From NCBI RefSeq assembly GCF_001488575.1, contig NZ_LN831302.1, positions 2,446,608-2,510,607 on the forward strand: 64,000 nucleotides of DNA, given 5' to 3'. The first letter of the stretch is position 1, and every line of letters begins with the position of its first letter. The translations under genes and the position numbers were made by a program. Below, in pieces: positions 41,267 to 51,007 of this stretch. Source of the stretch: Halobacterium hubeiense. GTDB taxonomy: Archaea; Halobacteriota; Halobacteria; Halobacteriales; Halobacteriaceae. The notes under the pieces were generated by a model, which was given only the letters and a program-made list of their open reading frames with translations, was not told the origin of the DNA and ran no database searches.

Positions 41267-41521
41267 CTACACGCGGTCGTCGGGGTCGTGGGAGTCCCGC
41301 ATCCGGCTGGCCTCCTGACCGTAGCGCTGGCGGTCCTCGGCGTCCTCGACGGGTTCGAGGTCGTCGGCGTCGGCGTCGACGGCGGCGGTCGGGTCGCCGG
41401 CGTTCAGCGAGCGCTGCTTGCGGAGCACGTGCTCGCCGTCGGGCGTCGCGTACACGAGGTTGAGCAGGCCCTTGTCGGTGTACTCCCGGAAGACCAGCCA
41501 GACGCGCTCGGTTTCGGGCAT
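41267..41521 (-). CDS. Small haloarchaeal protein
   Basis: An 84-residue protein: MPETERVWLVFREYTDKGLLNLVYATPDGEHVLRKQRSLN forms a probable beta-rich N-terminal half; the C-terminal half is a disordered acidic stretch (DADADDLEPVEDAEDRQRY...). No motif links it to a known enzyme. It lies between the exporter and the next membrane protein on the same strand. Confidence 0.7.
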   Translation of the reverse strand: MPETERVWLVFREYTDKGLLNLVYATPDGEHVLRKQRSLNAGDPTAAVDADADDLEPVEDAEDRQRYGQEASRMRDSHDPDDRV

Positions 41522-41584
41522 AGTCAGGGCTTCGGGGGCCGGTGGTTCAAGCTTGATGGTTCGACGCGCGCTCGCCGCCGGCGG

Positions 41585-42271
41585 TCAGTCCCAGACGAAG
41601 CCGGCGACGAGGCCGCCGATGGCGGCGAACAGCACGTTGACGACGAGTTCGACGAGCAACACGAGGACGAGGAACGCGGCGACGAAGCCGAAGCCGGCGG
41701 CGAGCGTTCCGGCGACCGCCGCCAGCCAGACGACGTAGCCGGGCGCGCCGAACACCACGCCGGCGACGGCGCCGTCGAGGGTGGAACTGCCGTCGGAGAG
41801 GTAGCCGGCGGCGCCGCCACCGACGGCCTGCGGGAACGGCACCAACGCCAACGCGGTCGCGAGCAGGCCGCCGAGCAGCGGCGCGTGCCAGCGCGGCGGC
41901 CGGCGGCCCTCGGCGAGGCGGTCGCGGACGCGGTTGCGGTAACGCCGGAACCAGACGCAGAGGGCAAGCGTGAGGACGCCGGCGACGACGAGGCCGCCGC
42001 CGGCCCACGTGGCGACCGCGTAGATGGCGTCCGCGAGTTCCGGTTCGGTCAGCGGGAACTCAGTGGCGTCCGGCCCCGCGAGGAACTCGGCGGCGACGTC
42101 CTCGGCGAACGCGCGGTCGACGGCGGTCGAGACGGTCACGCCGAGCCACGCGGCGACGACGCTCCCAATGCCGAGCAGGCCGATTATCAGCCAGTCCAGC
42201 CACGTGTCGTAGAACAGCGACGAGCTGTCCGGACCCGCGCTGTCGGCGGGCGCGTCTGCGGTGGCGGTCAT
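41585..42271 (-). CDS. Haloarchaeal integral membrane protein
   Basis: A 228-residue protein with five to six helices (about residues 24-44, 92-110, 130-145, 165-180, 185-205 and 207-224) and a soluble region (50-88) between helices 1 and 2. It begins with a short acidic/Ser N-terminus. It shows no transporter or enzyme motif. Divergent from uvrC. Confidence 0.7.
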   Translation of the reverse strand: MTATADAPADSAGPDSSSLFYDTWLDWLIIGLLGIGSVVAAWLGVTVSTAVDRAFAEDVAAEFLAGPDATEFPLTEPELADAIYAVATWAGGGLVVAGVLTLALCVWFRRYRNRVRDRLAEGRRPPRWHAPLLGGLLATALALVPFPQAVGGGAAGYLSDGSSTLDGAVAGVVFGAPGYVVWLAAVAGTLAAGFGFVAAFLVLVLLVELVVNVLFAAIGGLVAGFVWD

Positions 42272-42378
42272 ACGAGAAGTGATTGTCGGACTGGCGGGTA
42301 AGGATACCGCCCGTTCGCAGGCGCAGCGAGCCGCCGGGACCGCGCAGTTGAAAGTCGCCGCGGCCGTACCCCGAAGCG

Positions 42379-44121
42379 ATGGACGCCGACGAGGTCAGGG
42401 AGCGCGCGGGCGACCTGCCGACGGAGCCCGGCGTCTACCAGTTCCTCGACGAGAGCGGCGACGCCGACACCGTCCTCTACGTCGGGAAGGCCGTCGACGT
42501 GCGGGACCGCGTGCGGTCGTACGCCGACCCCAGAAGCGAGCGCATCGCGCGGATGGTCGAGCGCGCGGACGCCATCGACTTCGCGGTGACGGACACGGAG
42601 ACGCAGGCGCTGTTGCTGGAGGCGAACCTCGTGAAGCGCCACCAGCCGCGGTACAACGTCCGCCTCAAAGACGACAAGTCCTACCCGCTCGTGCAGTTCA
42701 CGGACCACGCCGTCCCCCGCATCGAGGTGACGCGGGACCCCGAGGAGGGCGCGGCGGCGTACGGCCCGTACACGGACAAGGGCGACGTGGAGGTCGTGGT
42801 GAAGGCGATTCGGGAGGTGTACGGGCTGCGGGGCTGCTCGGACCACAAGTACCGGAACCGCGAGCGCCCCTGCCTGGACTACGAGATGGGGCTGTGTTCG
42901 GCGCCCTGCACGGGCGAAATCAGCGAGGCTGACTACGCGGCGGACGCGGAGGCCGCCAAGCGGTTCTTCGAGGGGGAGACGGGCGCGCTCGCGGACCCCA
43001 TCGAGCACGAGATGGAGCGCGCCGCCCAAGAGCAGAACTTCGAACGGGCGGCGAACCTCCGGGACCGCTTGGACGTCGTGGAGTCGTTCCACGGCGGCGC
43101 GGGCGCGGCGGTCGCGGGCGGCGACGACGCGGCGACGACGGACGTGCTCGGCGTCGCCGTGGAGGGCGAGGACGCGACGGTCGCGCGCCTGCACGCCGAG
43201 CGCGGCCAGCTCGTGGAGCGCGACCAGCACCACCTCGATGCTCCCGACGGAGAGAATCCGGCGGACGTGCTGGCGGCGTTCCTCGTGCAGTTCTACGCGG
43301 AGCGCGACCTCCCGGACCGCCTGCTGTTGCCCGAGCGCCACGGCGACGAGGACGTGGCTGCGTGGCTGGACGAGGCGGGCGTGGAGGTGGCGGTGCCGGG
43401 CGCGGGCCGCGAGGCGACGCTCGTTGACCTCGCGCTGAAGAACGCTCACCGGCGCTCCGGGGAGCGCGACGAACTCGGCGCGCTCGCGGACGCGCTCGGC
43501 ATCGACCGCCCGACGCGCATCGAGGGGTTCGACGTGAGCCACGCACAGGGGAAGGCCGTCGTCGGCAGCGACGTCTGTTTCGTGGACGGTAGCGCCGAGA
43601 AGGCCGACTACCGCCGGAAGAAGCTCGACGAGGAGAACGACGACTACGCGAACATGTACCGGCTGTTGCGGTGGCGCGCCGACCGCGCGGTCGAAGGGAG
43701 AGACGACCGCCCGGACCCCGACCTCCTGCTCATCGACGGCGGCGAGGGACAGCTAGACGCCGCCCGGGAGGCGCTGGCGGACACCGGCTGGGACGTGCCG
43801 GCGGTCGCACTGGCGAAAGACGAGGAGGTCGTGATAACCGACCAGCGGACGTACGACTGGGACGACGACGCGCCCCAGTTGCACGTCCTCCAGCGCGTGC
43901 GCGACGAGGCCCACCGGTTCGCGGTCGCGTACCACCAGACGCTCCGGGACGACGTGGAGACGACGCTGGACAACGTCGAGGGCGTCGGCCCGGAACTCCG
44001 CAAGCGCCTGCTCCGGCGGTTCGGCAGCGTCGAGGGCGTCCGCGAGGCGTCGGTCGAAGACCTGCGGGACGTCGAGGGCGTGGGCGAAGCGACCGCCGAG
44101 ACCCTCGTGAGCCGGCTCTAG
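42379..44121 (+). CDS. uvrC: Excinuclease ABC subunit C
   Basis: A 580-residue UvrC. The GIY-YIG nuclease domain is N-terminal ([31 protein letters not shown], 17-47), the zinc-type Cys block is [26 protein letters not shown], the UVR motif lies around 205-235, the RNase H-like nuclease includes [16 protein letters not shown] and [10 protein letters not shown], and two helix-hairpin-helix motifs end the protein ([29 protein letters not shown]). It makes both incisions around bulky lesions. Haloarchaea acquired UvrABC from bacteria. Convergent with uvrB, 16 bp apart. Confidence 0.97.
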   Translation: MDADEVRERAGDLPTEPGVYQFLDESGDADTVLYVGKAVDVRDRVRSYADPRSERIARMVERADAIDFAVTDTETQALLLEANLVKRHQPRYNVRLKDDKSYPLVQFTDHAVPRIEVTRDPEEGAAAYGPYTDKGDVEVVVKAIREVYGLRGCSDHKYRNRERPCLDYEMGLCSAPCTGEISEADYAADAEAAKRFFEGETGALADPIEHEMERAAQEQNFERAANLRDRLDVVESFHGGAGAAVAGGDDAATTDVLGVAVEGEDATVARLHAERGQLVERDQHHLDAPDGENPADVLAAFLVQFYAERDLPDRLLLPERHGDEDVAAWLDEAGVEVAVPGAGREATLVDLALKNAHRRSGERDELGALADALGIDRPTRIEGFDVSHAQGKAVVGSDVCFVDGSAEKADYRRKKLDEENDDYANMYRLLRWRADRAVEGRDDRPDPDLLLIDGGEGQLDAAREALADTGWDVPAVALAKDEEVVITDQRTYDWDDDAPQLHVLQRVRDEAHRFAVAYHQTLRDDVETTLDNVEGVGPELRKRLLRRFGSVEGVREASVEDLRDVEGVGEATAETLVSRL

Positions 44122-44137
44122 AAGTCGGAAGCGGGCG

Positions 44138-46204
44138 CTACCACTCGCCGGGTTCGGGCGCGACGCCCGCGTCCTCGGCCTCGTCGCCGCCGTCGAGGTC
44201 GTACTCCTCGCGGAGTTCGCGGATGCGGTCGCGGATGTCCGCCGCGAGTTCGAACTCAAGGTTGCCGGCCGCCTCCTCCATGCGCTCTTCGAGGTCCTCC
44301 ACGAGGATGGCGGCCTCCTGCTCGTCGCTGGGGCCGTCGCCGGCGATGTCGGAGGTGTCGGTCTCCGCGCCGGGGAGGTTCATGTCCCCGACCTCCTTGT
44401 CGATGGTCGTCGGCGTCGTGCCGTGTTCCTCGTTGAACTCCCGCTGGATGCGGCGGCGGCGCTGGGTCTCCTCGATGGCGTCCCGCATCGCGTCCGTGCG
44501 CTCGTCGGCGTACAGCACCACCTCGCCGTTGACGTTCCGCGCGGCGCGGCCCATCGTCTGCACGAGGCTGGTCTCCGAGCGCAGGAACCCCTCCTGGTCG
44601 GCGTCGAGGATGGCGACCAGCGAGACCTCCGGGATGTCCAGTCCCTCACGGAGGAGGTTGATGCCGACGAGCACGTCGTACTCGCCGAGCCGGAGCCCGC
44701 GCACGAGTTCGTGGCGTTCGAGCGTGTCCGTCTCGTCGTGCATGTACTCGACGGCGACCCCGGCTTCTTCGAGGTACTCCGTGAGGTCCTCGGCCATGCG
44801 CTTGGTGAGCGTCGTCACGAGCACGCGCTCGTCGTTCGCGACGCGCTCGTCGATGCGGTCCATCAGGTCCTCGACCTGTCCGGTGGCGTCGGCGACGTTG
44901 ATTTCGGGGTCGACGAGGTGGGTCGGGCGGACAATCTGCTCGACGACCTGCGCGGACTGCTCGCGCTCGTAGTCGCCGGGCGTCGCGGAGACATACAGCG
45001 TCTGGTCGGTCTTCTCCTCGAACTCCTCGAACGTCAGCGGGCGGTTGTCGTACGCCGTCGGGAGGCGGAAGCCGTTCTCCACGAGGCTGTCTTTCCGGGA
45101 CTTGTCGCCCGCGTACTGGCCCTTGATTTGGGGGACGGTGCGGTGGGACTCGTCGATGACGGTGAGGAAGTCGTCGGGGAAGTAGTCCAGGAGCGTGTAG
45201 GGCGCGTCCCCGGGTTCGCGGTCCGAGAGGTACACCGAGTAGTTCTCGATGCCCGAACAGTAGCCCGCCTCGGCCATCATCTCGAGGTCGAACGTGGTGC
45301 GCTCCTCGATGCGCTGGGCGGCGACCATGTCGCCGTTGCGCTCGAAGTGCCGGACGCGCTCGTGCATGTCGTCTCGAATCTGCTCGATGGCTGCCTCCAT
45401 CTCGTCCTCGGGCACCGAGTAGTGCTCCGCCGGGTGGAACAGGACCGCGGGCTCCTCGCTCTCGACGGTGCCCTCCAGCGGGTCGAGTTTCGCCATCCGG
45501 TCCACTTCGTCGCCCCAGAACTCCACGCGCACGGGGTAGCGGCCGTACATCGGGAACACCTCGACGGTGTCCCCGCGGACGCGGAACGTCCCCTGCGTGA
45601 AGTCCACGTCGTTGCGCTCGTAGTTCAGGTCCACGAGCCGCCCCAGGAGTTCGTCGCGCTCGATCTCCTGCCCGACTTCGAGGCGGAGGCTCATCTCCTC
45701 GTAGTTGCGCGGGTCACCCAGCCCGTAGATGGCGGAGACGGAGGCCACCACGATGACGTCGTCCCGCGTCAAAAGCGAGCGCGTCGCGGAGTGACGCAGC
45801 CGGTCGATTTCGTCGTTGATGGAGGCGTCCTTCTCGATGTACTTGTCCGTCTGCTCGACGTACGCCTCGGGCTGGTAGTAGTTGTAGTACGAGACGAAGT
45901 ACTCGACGGCGTTGTCCGGGAAGAGGTTCCGCAGCTCCTCGTACAGTTGCGCGGCGAGCGTCTTGTTGTGCGCGATGACCAGCGTCGGCTGCTGGAGTTC
46001 CTCGACGACCCACGAGACGGTGTTGGTCTTCCCGGAGCCCGTCACTCCGAGCAGCGTCTGCGCGTCCGCGCCGCTCTCGAACCCCTCGGCCAACTGCTGG
46101 ATGGCCTGCGGCTGGTCGCCCGCGGGGTCGAACGGCGCGTCCACGCGGAACGGCTTCTCGGCCTCGGGTCGGTCCGGCTGGAGGGGACCGCTGGCGTCGC
46201 TCAT
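44138..46204 (-). CDS. uvrB: Excinuclease ABC subunit B
   Basis: A 688-residue UvrB. Walker A is [15 protein letters not shown] (about 51), the damage-binding beta-hairpin is [15 protein letters not shown], followed by the [15 protein letters not shown] region, DESHRTVPQ Walker B area, and motif [18 protein letters not shown]. The C-terminal UVR motif [27 protein letters not shown] binds UvrC. It verifies damage and loads UvrC. ATG 46204 is chosen; the upstream extension of 19 residues is not conserved in the family. An acidic insert precedes the UVR motif. Confidence 0.97.
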   Translation of the reverse strand: MSDASGPLQPDRPEAEKPFRVDAPFDPAGDQPQAIQQLAEGFESGADAQTLLGVTGSGKTNTVSWVVEELQQPTLVIAHNKTLAAQLYEELRNLFPDNAVEYFVSYYNYYQPEAYVEQTDKYIEKDASINDEIDRLRHSATRSLLTRDDVIVVASVSAIYGLGDPRNYEEMSLRLEVGQEIERDELLGRLVDLNYERNDVDFTQGTFRVRGDTVEVFPMYGRYPVRVEFWGDEVDRMAKLDPLEGTVESEEPAVLFHPAEHYSVPEDEMEAAIEQIRDDMHERVRHFERNGDMVAAQRIEERTTFDLEMMAEAGYCSGIENYSVYLSDREPGDAPYTLLDYFPDDFLTVIDESHRTVPQIKGQYAGDKSRKDSLVENGFRLPTAYDNRPLTFEEFEEKTDQTLYVSATPGDYEREQSAQVVEQIVRPTHLVDPEINVADATGQVEDLMDRIDERVANDERVLVTTLTKRMAEDLTEYLEEAGVAVEYMHDETDTLERHELVRGLRLGEYDVLVGINLLREGLDIPEVSLVAILDADQEGFLRSETSLVQTMGRAARNVNGEVVLYADERTDAMRDAIEETQRRRRIQREFNEEHGTTPTTIDKEVGDMNLPGAETDTSDIAGDGPSDEQEAAILVEDLEERMEEAAGNLEFELAADIRDRIRELREEYDLDGGDEAEDAGVAPEPGEW

Positions 46205-46435
46205 TGTCTGGTAGTAGGCGCGAGGACACTTGAGCAGCGTGCTCGACCGAAGGGAGAGCACGGAATGGCGAGCGGGGAGGGACGACCCGCGGGCAGCGTG
46301 CCCGAGCGCAGCGAGGGCACGTTAGGGCGAGCGGCGACCCCCGGGAGCCGCGAGCAACCGGCTCGCCGACGCCGGCGGCCGCGTGCGGTGCGAACCACCG
46401 CCAAGCACTTGCCGGACCCCGGCGAAGCGCCGACG

Positions 46436-47632
46436 ATGCCCTCCAGACGCGACGCGCTGAAAGCCCTCGCACTCGGTAGCGCGGGCGTGCTCGCCGGCGG
46501 CGCCGCACGGTACGGCGCGTGGTCCCCGGACGTCCACCAGCCCGCCGACGGGACGTGGCCGCAGCCGCGGTACGGCCCTCGGAACACGGCGCACAGCCCC
46601 GACGCGTCGCCGCCGACCGACACCCCCGAAGTCGTCGCCCGGCACGAGGTCGGTGACGCCGTCGAGAGCGTTCGAGTCGGCGCCGAACGCACGTACGCTG
46701 GCACCGAGCACGCGGTGTGGGCGTTCGACCGGGACGGCGAACGGGGGTCGGCGTGGAGCCAGTCCGCCGACGCCCGGCAGCTCGCCGTCGGCCCCGACGC
46801 CGTGATTGCTGGGGGTCGCGGACAGGTCGCCGGACTCGCCCCCGACAGCGGGGAAGTGCTGTGGCAACACGACACCGAGACGTACGTCCGGAGCGTGCTG
46901 GCCGGTGAACGCACCGCGTACGTCGGTGGCTACGACGAGCTCGCGGCGTTCGACGCGACCACCGGCAGGCGACGGTGGCGGCTGTCCACGAAGCGAGACA
47001 CGCGTCCCGGGTTCGACGGCGACGGCCGGCTACTCGTCACGGGCGACGGCGCCGACGCCGTCCACGCCTACGAAGCGCGCAGTGACGCCGAGGGCGTGCT
47101 CGCGAACGCTCCGACGCGGACGTGGACGGCGACGGAAGCCAGCGGTGCGACCTACCCCGTGGTCTCGGAGAACGGCGGGCTGTTCGTCGGGAAACTCGGC
47201 TGTCCGGACACCTATCCGTGTGGCGTGGTCGCCCTGCGAGGCGACGGGACCGCCGACTGGACTGCCGAACCCGGCCCCAACCTCCAGCACCCGGCGTTCG
47301 ACGGCGAGCGCGTGTACGTCGCCTCGGCGCGATTCGGCGACGAGGATGGCGTGAGCTACCGCCACGACGCCACGCTGCACGCCCTCGACGCCGAGACCGG
47401 CGACGAACTGTGGGCGTTCCAGCGCGGCGAGCGGTTCGCGTCGCCAATCGTCGCCGACGGCACCGTCTACGTCGCGGGGGAGGGTAGCCCGAACGGCAAC
47501 CTCCACGCGCTCGACGCCGAGACCGGCGACCGGCTGTGGACGCACGATGCGAACGGCGCGAACGCGGTCGTCGCTGTCGAGGACGCGCTGGTCGTCGGCA
47601 CGGCCGACGGCCGCGTCCTCGAACTCCGATAG
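46436..47632 (+). CDS. Tat-exported PQQ-like beta-propeller protein
   Basis: A 398-residue extracytoplasmic protein. The N-terminus PSRRDALKALALGSAGVLAGGAA is a Tat signal (SRRDALK). The body is a series of beta-propeller blades with the PQQ/Trp-docking repeat signature: LAPDSGEVLWQHDTE, DATTGRRRWRLSTK, LDAETGDELWAFQRG and LDAETGDRLWTHDAN. No catalytic residues are obvious, so it may be a scaffold (BamB-like) or a binding protein. It is divergent from uvrB; the 230-bp gap contains a GTGCCC/GGGCAC hairpin at 46298-46320. Confidence 0.88.
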   Translation: MPSRRDALKALALGSAGVLAGGAARYGAWSPDVHQPADGTWPQPRYGPRNTAHSPDASPPTDTPEVVARHEVGDAVESVRVGAERTYAGTEHAVWAFDRDGERGSAWSQSADARQLAVGPDAVIAGGRGQVAGLAPDSGEVLWQHDTETYVRSVLAGERTAYVGGYDELAAFDATTGRRRWRLSTKRDTRPGFDGDGRLLVTGDGADAVHAYEARSDAEGVLANAPTRTWTATEASGATYPVVSENGGLFVGKLGCPDTYPCGVVALRGDGTADWTAEPGPNLQHPAFDGERVYVASARFGDEDGVSYRHDATLHALDAETGDELWAFQRGERFASPIVADGTVYVAGEGSPNGNLHALDAETGDRLWTHDANGANAVVAVEDALVVGTADGRVLELR

Positions 47633-47672
47633 TCCCGGGCTGGGGTCGCGAAAGGACCCGGTACACCCCACC

Positions 47673-47677
47673 TATAT
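47673..47677 (+). promoter_or_regulatory. TATA box of the small helical protein gene
   Basis: TATAT in CCTATATCC, 26-30 bp before the ATG at 47703. Confidence 0.55.
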
Positions 47678-47702
47678 CCTCGCGGGCGCCGAACCGCCGC
47701 GC

Positions 47703-47978
47703 ATGGTACGCGAAGACCTGCGCGCGGCGAGCGACCACCTCCGAGCCGCCTCCGTCGCCGCCGACGACCCCGACGACGAGCAACGCCTCTACGAACAGTC
47801 CGACGCGCTCGCGGAGCTCGCGACCGCCGACAGCGGCCCCGACCACGGCCGCCTCGCGCGCATCACGCACGCCCTCGACGACCTCGCGGACGCGGTCGAC
47901 GACGAGGACGCCCGCGAGAGCATCGCCGACGCCAAAGCCAGCGTCGAAGCCTACCGCGAGACGGTCGACGGCGTCTAA
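47703..47978 (+). CDS. Small helical haloarchaeal protein
   Basis: A 91-residue all-helical, strongly acidic protein (MVREDLRAASDHLRAASVAADDPDDEQRLYEQ...). The heptad-like Leu/Ala pattern suggests a helical hairpin or dimer. No motif of function. A palindromic gene-end element (copy C) begins 3 nt after the stop. Confidence 0.68.
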   Translation: MVREDLRAASDHLRAASVAADDPDDEQRLYEQSDALAELATADSGPDHGRLARITHALDDLADAVDDEDARESIADAKASVEAYRETVDGV

Positions 47979-47981
47979 AAC

Positions 47982-48232
47982 GCACTTTTTGCGCTGCACG
48001 AGGCGCGGCTCTGCCGCGCCTCGTTCGGCAAAAACTTGCGGAAAAAGCACTCCTCCCTCACTTCGCTTCGTGGTTCGAGAGACGCCGCTGGCGTCTCTCG
48101 TCATCACGAGAGAGCTTCGCTCTCTCGAAGGACTCCGTTCGGTCGTCGGCCTGCATTCGCTCACTTCGTTCGCTCACGCAGTGAATCGACGACCTTCCGG
48201 GGCCTCCGGCCCGCTCGGTCGCCGGATGCTTG
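47982..48232 (+). repeat. Gene-end palindromic element, copy C
   Basis: GCACTTTTTGCGCTGC, then hairpin CGAGGCGCGGC/GCCGCGCCTCG, then CGGCAAAAACTTGCGG and AAAAAGCAC. Several more hairpins follow: GAGAGACGCC-GCT-GGCGTCTCTC and CGAGAGAGCTTCGCTCTCTCG arms among them. It ends TCGCCGGATGCTTG. At 251 bp it is the longest copy. With copy D it fills the 434-bp gap between two convergent genes. Confidence 0.75.
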
Positions 48233-48254
48233 ACGACTAATTAAGCCAATAGCT

Positions 48255-48411
48255 GACGAGCATCGGCGAGCGAGCGGCTCGAAGAGCCCGAGCGAAGCCG
48301 TTCACTCGCGGCGAAGCCGCGAGGCCGACGAACCCCCGGAGGGGGTGAGGAGTGCTTTTGGCCGAGCTTTTGCCGAGGGGCGCCGCAGGCGCCCCGCAGC
48401 GCAAAAGGTCG
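48255..48411 (-). repeat. Gene-end palindromic element, copy D (inverted)
   Basis: On the minus strand it reads CCTTTTGCGCTGC, hairpin GGGGCGCCTGCGGCGCCCC, CGGCAAAAGCTCGGCC and AAAAGCAC, then further hairpins, ending near CGATGCTCG. It starts one base after the stop of the minus-strand ferritin-like gene, so like the other copies it follows its gene in the gene's own direction. Confidence 0.7.
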
Positions 48412-48412
48412 T

Positions 48413-49048
48413 TTAACAGACCGGCTTGGGATTCACGCCCATGGCTTCGAGCTGTTCGGTGTACTCGTCGTAGGCGGCCTGAATCGCGGCGTCGGCGGCG
48501 TCCTTGGCGGTCTCCCAGTCTTCGTCGTCCTCGCAGAGCGTTTCGAGGAGGTCGAGCGCGCGCTCGCGCTGGTCGTCGAGGTCGCCCTTGAGGCCGCGGA
48601 AGACGCTCGCGGTCTGGGGGTCGGCTTGGCCGACGAAGAAGCCGGTGAGCTGTTCTTTGGACTTCTCGGTGGCGAGGACGCGGCCGACGAGCGCGCCGGC
48701 GCGTTCGACGGTGTCGTCGAGGCCGCGGAGGTACGCCTGCATGCCGGTGGCGTCGTCGTCGGGCTGGTAGTCGTCGAGTTCGGCGAGGACGGCGTCGGCG
48801 TGGTCATCCTCCTCGGCGGCGGTGGTCTCGAAGGCCTCGCGGGCGGCGTCGTCGGACTCGCTGTCGGCCCACGCGTGGAACGTCTGCGCGGCGACGTACT
48901 CGGCGTCCGCGCCGGCTTCCAGCACGGGGCCGGCGTCCATCTCGCCGCCGGTGGCGGCGTACAGCGACTTCGAGGAGCCGAGCCGGGAGAGCGCGGTCTC
49001 GTTGTCGTCGCGGACCGCGTCGAGGAATTCGCTGGGTGTCACGTCCAC
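48413..49048 (-). CDS. Ferritin-like/rubrerythrin-type haloarchaeal protein
   Basis: A 211-residue all-helical protein with a four-helix pattern: VAAQTFHAWADSESDDAAREAFETTAAEEDDHADAVLAEL holds a Glu-Glu-x-x-His-like EEDDH. A later segment KEQLTGFFVGQADPQTASVFRGLKGDLDDQRERALDLLE contains more acid residues. Full E-x-x-H pairs of a di-iron site are incomplete, so metal binding is uncertain. GTG 49048 and GTG 49042 are both possible starts; AGCTTACAAG (complement of 49067-49076) is the promoter. Confidence 0.7.
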   Translation of the reverse strand: MDVTPSEFLDAVRDDNETALSRLGSSKSLYAATGGEMDAGPVLEAGADAEYVAAQTFHAWADSESDDAAREAFETTAAEEDDHADAVLAELDDYQPDDDATGMQAYLRGLDDTVERAGALVGRVLATEKSKEQLTGFFVGQADPQTASVFRGLKGDLDDQRERALDLLETLCEDDEDWETAKDAADAAIQAAYDEYTEQLEAMGVNPKPVC

Positions 49049-49157
49049 CGGTAGTGGCTGCTGGGGCTTGTAAGCTGTCGTCGCGGCGAACCCACGGGGC
49101 GCGACAGCCGACGCTACGGGGTCGCGGCGCGCGAAAGAACGAGTGTGTGGTGGCGGG

Positions 49158-50012
49158 TTACTCGCCCGTCTCGATGGGGGCGTCCACGAGGTTGCCCCAC
49201 TCGGTCCACGAGCCGTCGTAGTTGACGGTGTCGTCGTAGCCGAGCAGTTCGTGGAGCGCGAACCACGCGACCGACGAGCGCTCGCCGATGCGGCAGTACG
49301 CGACCGTCGTGCTGTCGCCCTCGATGCCCTCGTCGGCGTAGAGCTCTTCGAGCTCCGCTTGGGTCTTGAACGTGCCGTCGTCGTTCGTGACCGCGGCCCA
49401 CGAGATGTTCTTCGCGCCGGGGATGTGGCCGCCGCGCTGGGCGGTCTCCTGGAGTCCCGGCGGCGCGAGGACTTCGCCGCTGTACTCCTCGGGGCTACGG
49501 ACGTCGACGAGCGGGACGCCGCGGTCGATGGCCTTCTCGACGTCGTCGCGGTACGCGCGGATGGACTCGCGGGGGCCGCTGGCGTCGTAGGACTGCTCGG
49601 AGAACTCCGGCACCTCGTCGGTGGTCGGGTAGTCGTTCTCCACCCAGTACTCGCGGCCGCCGTCGAGGAGCTTCACGTCGTCGTGGCCGTAGTACTTGAA
49701 CTGCCAGTAGGCGTAGGCGGCGAACCAGTTGGAGTTGTCGCCGTAGAGGACGACCGTAGAGTCCTCGGTGATGCCGTGGCTGCCGAGGAGGCCCTCGAAG
49801 TCGTCCTTCTCGAGGATGTCCCGCTGGGTCTGGTCCTGCAGTTGGGTCTCCCAGTTGAAGCCGATGGCACCGGGCGCGTGTTCGTCGTCGTACGCTTCGG
49901 TGTCGACGTCGACTTCGACGAGTCGATGCTCGGGGTCGTCACTCTCGAACTCGTCGAGGCGCTCCTCGACCCAGTCCGCGGTGACGAGTACGTCTTTGGC
50001 GTATTCTGCCAT
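49158..50012 (-). CDS. tssA: Thiosulfate sulfurtransferase (tandem rhodanese)
   Basis: A 284-residue two-domain rhodanese. The N-terminal inactive domain (about 8-130) contains WETQLQDQTQRDIL and YGDNSNWFAAYAYW, where the Cys position is Asp. The C-terminal domain has the catalytic loop AYCRIGERSSVAWFAL with the active Cys (about residue 238). It transfers sulfane sulfur from thiosulfate to cyanide or thiol acceptors. ATG 50012 (MAEYAKDVLV) is preferred over an in-frame upstream start. Divergent from a second rhodanese. Confidence 0.92.
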   Translation of the reverse strand: MAEYAKDVLVTADWVEERLDEFESDDPEHRLVEVDVDTEAYDDEHAPGAIGFNWETQLQDQTQRDILEKDDFEGLLGSHGITEDSTVVLYGDNSNWFAAYAYWQFKYYGHDDVKLLDGGREYWVENDYPTTDEVPEFSEQSYDASGPRESIRAYRDDVEKAIDRGVPLVDVRSPEEYSGEVLAPPGLQETAQRGGHIPGAKNISWAAVTNDDGTFKTQAELEELYADEGIEGDSTTVAYCRIGERSSVAWFALHELLGYDDTVNYDGSWTEWGNLVDAPIETGE

Positions 50013-50221
50013 ACGCCTCCGTACAACACCCATCCCCATAACTACCGGCCACGCCGGCAGGTTCCCCCGGCCGTCGAGTTTACCAGCAAATGTTTCCGGC
50101 GGCGGGTCGGGTACCCGAGGCCCTCGCCGGGTCCGCGAGCGTTCACCGGCAACAACCTCCGCTATCTCGGAGTGACGGCGACAGCAGGGAGGCTAAGGCG
50201 GGCCGAGTCCACGGTTCACGT

Positions 50222-50992
50222 ATGAGCGAGGAATGGGTCGCGTCCGCGGACTGGCTCGCCGAACACCTCGACGACGTCGCCGTCGTGGACATCCGCGACG
50301 CGTGGGAGTACGACGGCATCGGGCACGTTCCGGGCGCGGTCAGCGTGCCGTTCGACGACTTCCGAGCCGAGGGCGGGCCGGAGGGAATGATGCCCGCCCG
50401 CGACCACTGGGCCGACCTGCTCGGCGACGCGGGCATCGAGCGCGGGGACACAATCGTCGCGTACGACGACACGCACGGCGTGTTCGCCGCGCGCTTCCTC
50501 GTCACCGCGCTCTACTACGGCCACGACGACCTCCGACTGCTGGACGGCGACTACAGCGCGTGGCTGCGCGACCACGAGACCACCGACGACGCGCCCGACG
50601 TGACGCCGACCGACTACGAGCCCGGCGACGCCCGCGAGGACGTGTTCGTGGACGCCGACGACGTGCTCGCGGCGACCGACGACCCCGACGCGGTGGTCGT
50701 GGACACCCGCGAGCCCGAGGAGTACGCCGAGGGCCACATTCCGGGCGCGGTGAACCTCGACTGGAAGGAGGTCGTCGACGACGAGACGCGCGGCCTCAAG
50801 CCCCGCGCGGACATCGAGGACTTGCTCGCCGAGCGCGGCATTACGCCCGACGAGCGGGTCGTGCTGTACTGCAACACTGCGCGCCGCATCAGCCACACGT
50901 TCGTCGTGCTGCGCTGGCTGGGGTTCCCGGACGTCGCGTTCTACGAGGGCAGCCTCACGGACTGGACCGAGCGCGGCCACCCGCTGGAGTAG
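50222..50992 (+). CDS. tssB: Sulfurtransferase (tandem rhodanese)
   Basis: A 256-residue double rhodanese. The first domain (about 5-115) carries VVDIRDAWEYDGIGHVPGAVSVPFDDF and AYDDTHGVFAAR with Asp in place of Cys. The second has VVDTREPEEYAEGHIPGAVNLDW and the active loop LYCNTARRISHTFVVLRWLG, with Cys about residue 217. It shares domain plan with the divergent rhodanese at 49158 and forms a paralogous pair with it; specificity is not known. Confidence 0.92.
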   Translation: MSEEWVASADWLAEHLDDVAVVDIRDAWEYDGIGHVPGAVSVPFDDFRAEGGPEGMMPARDHWADLLGDAGIERGDTIVAYDDTHGVFAARFLVTALYYGHDDLRLLDGDYSAWLRDHETTDDAPDVTPTDYEPGDAREDVFVDADDVLAATDDPDAVVVDTREPEEYAEGHIPGAVNLDWKEVVDDETRGLKPRADIEDLLAERGITPDERVVLYCNTARRISHTFVVLRWLGFPDVAFYEGSLTDWTERGHPLE

Positions 50993-51007
50993 CCGCTACG
51001 CCGCCGG

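Noticed and set aside
44423..46435. The upstream part of a 1069-codon frame opposite uvrB that runs into the PQQ-propeller gene
   Set aside because: This part is the antisense of UvrB. Only the segment from 46436, with a Tat signal and propeller repeats, is a real gene.
46205..46435. A small gene between uvrB and the propeller gene
   Set aside because: The only open frame is Arg/Pro/Gly-rich and lacks a promoter or ribosome-binding site. A GTGCCC/GGGCAC hairpin is the only structure seen.
47979..48412. A CRISPR array between the convergent genes
   Set aside because: The repeated units are hairpins of different sequence without constant-length direct repeats and spacers, and no cas genes are present.
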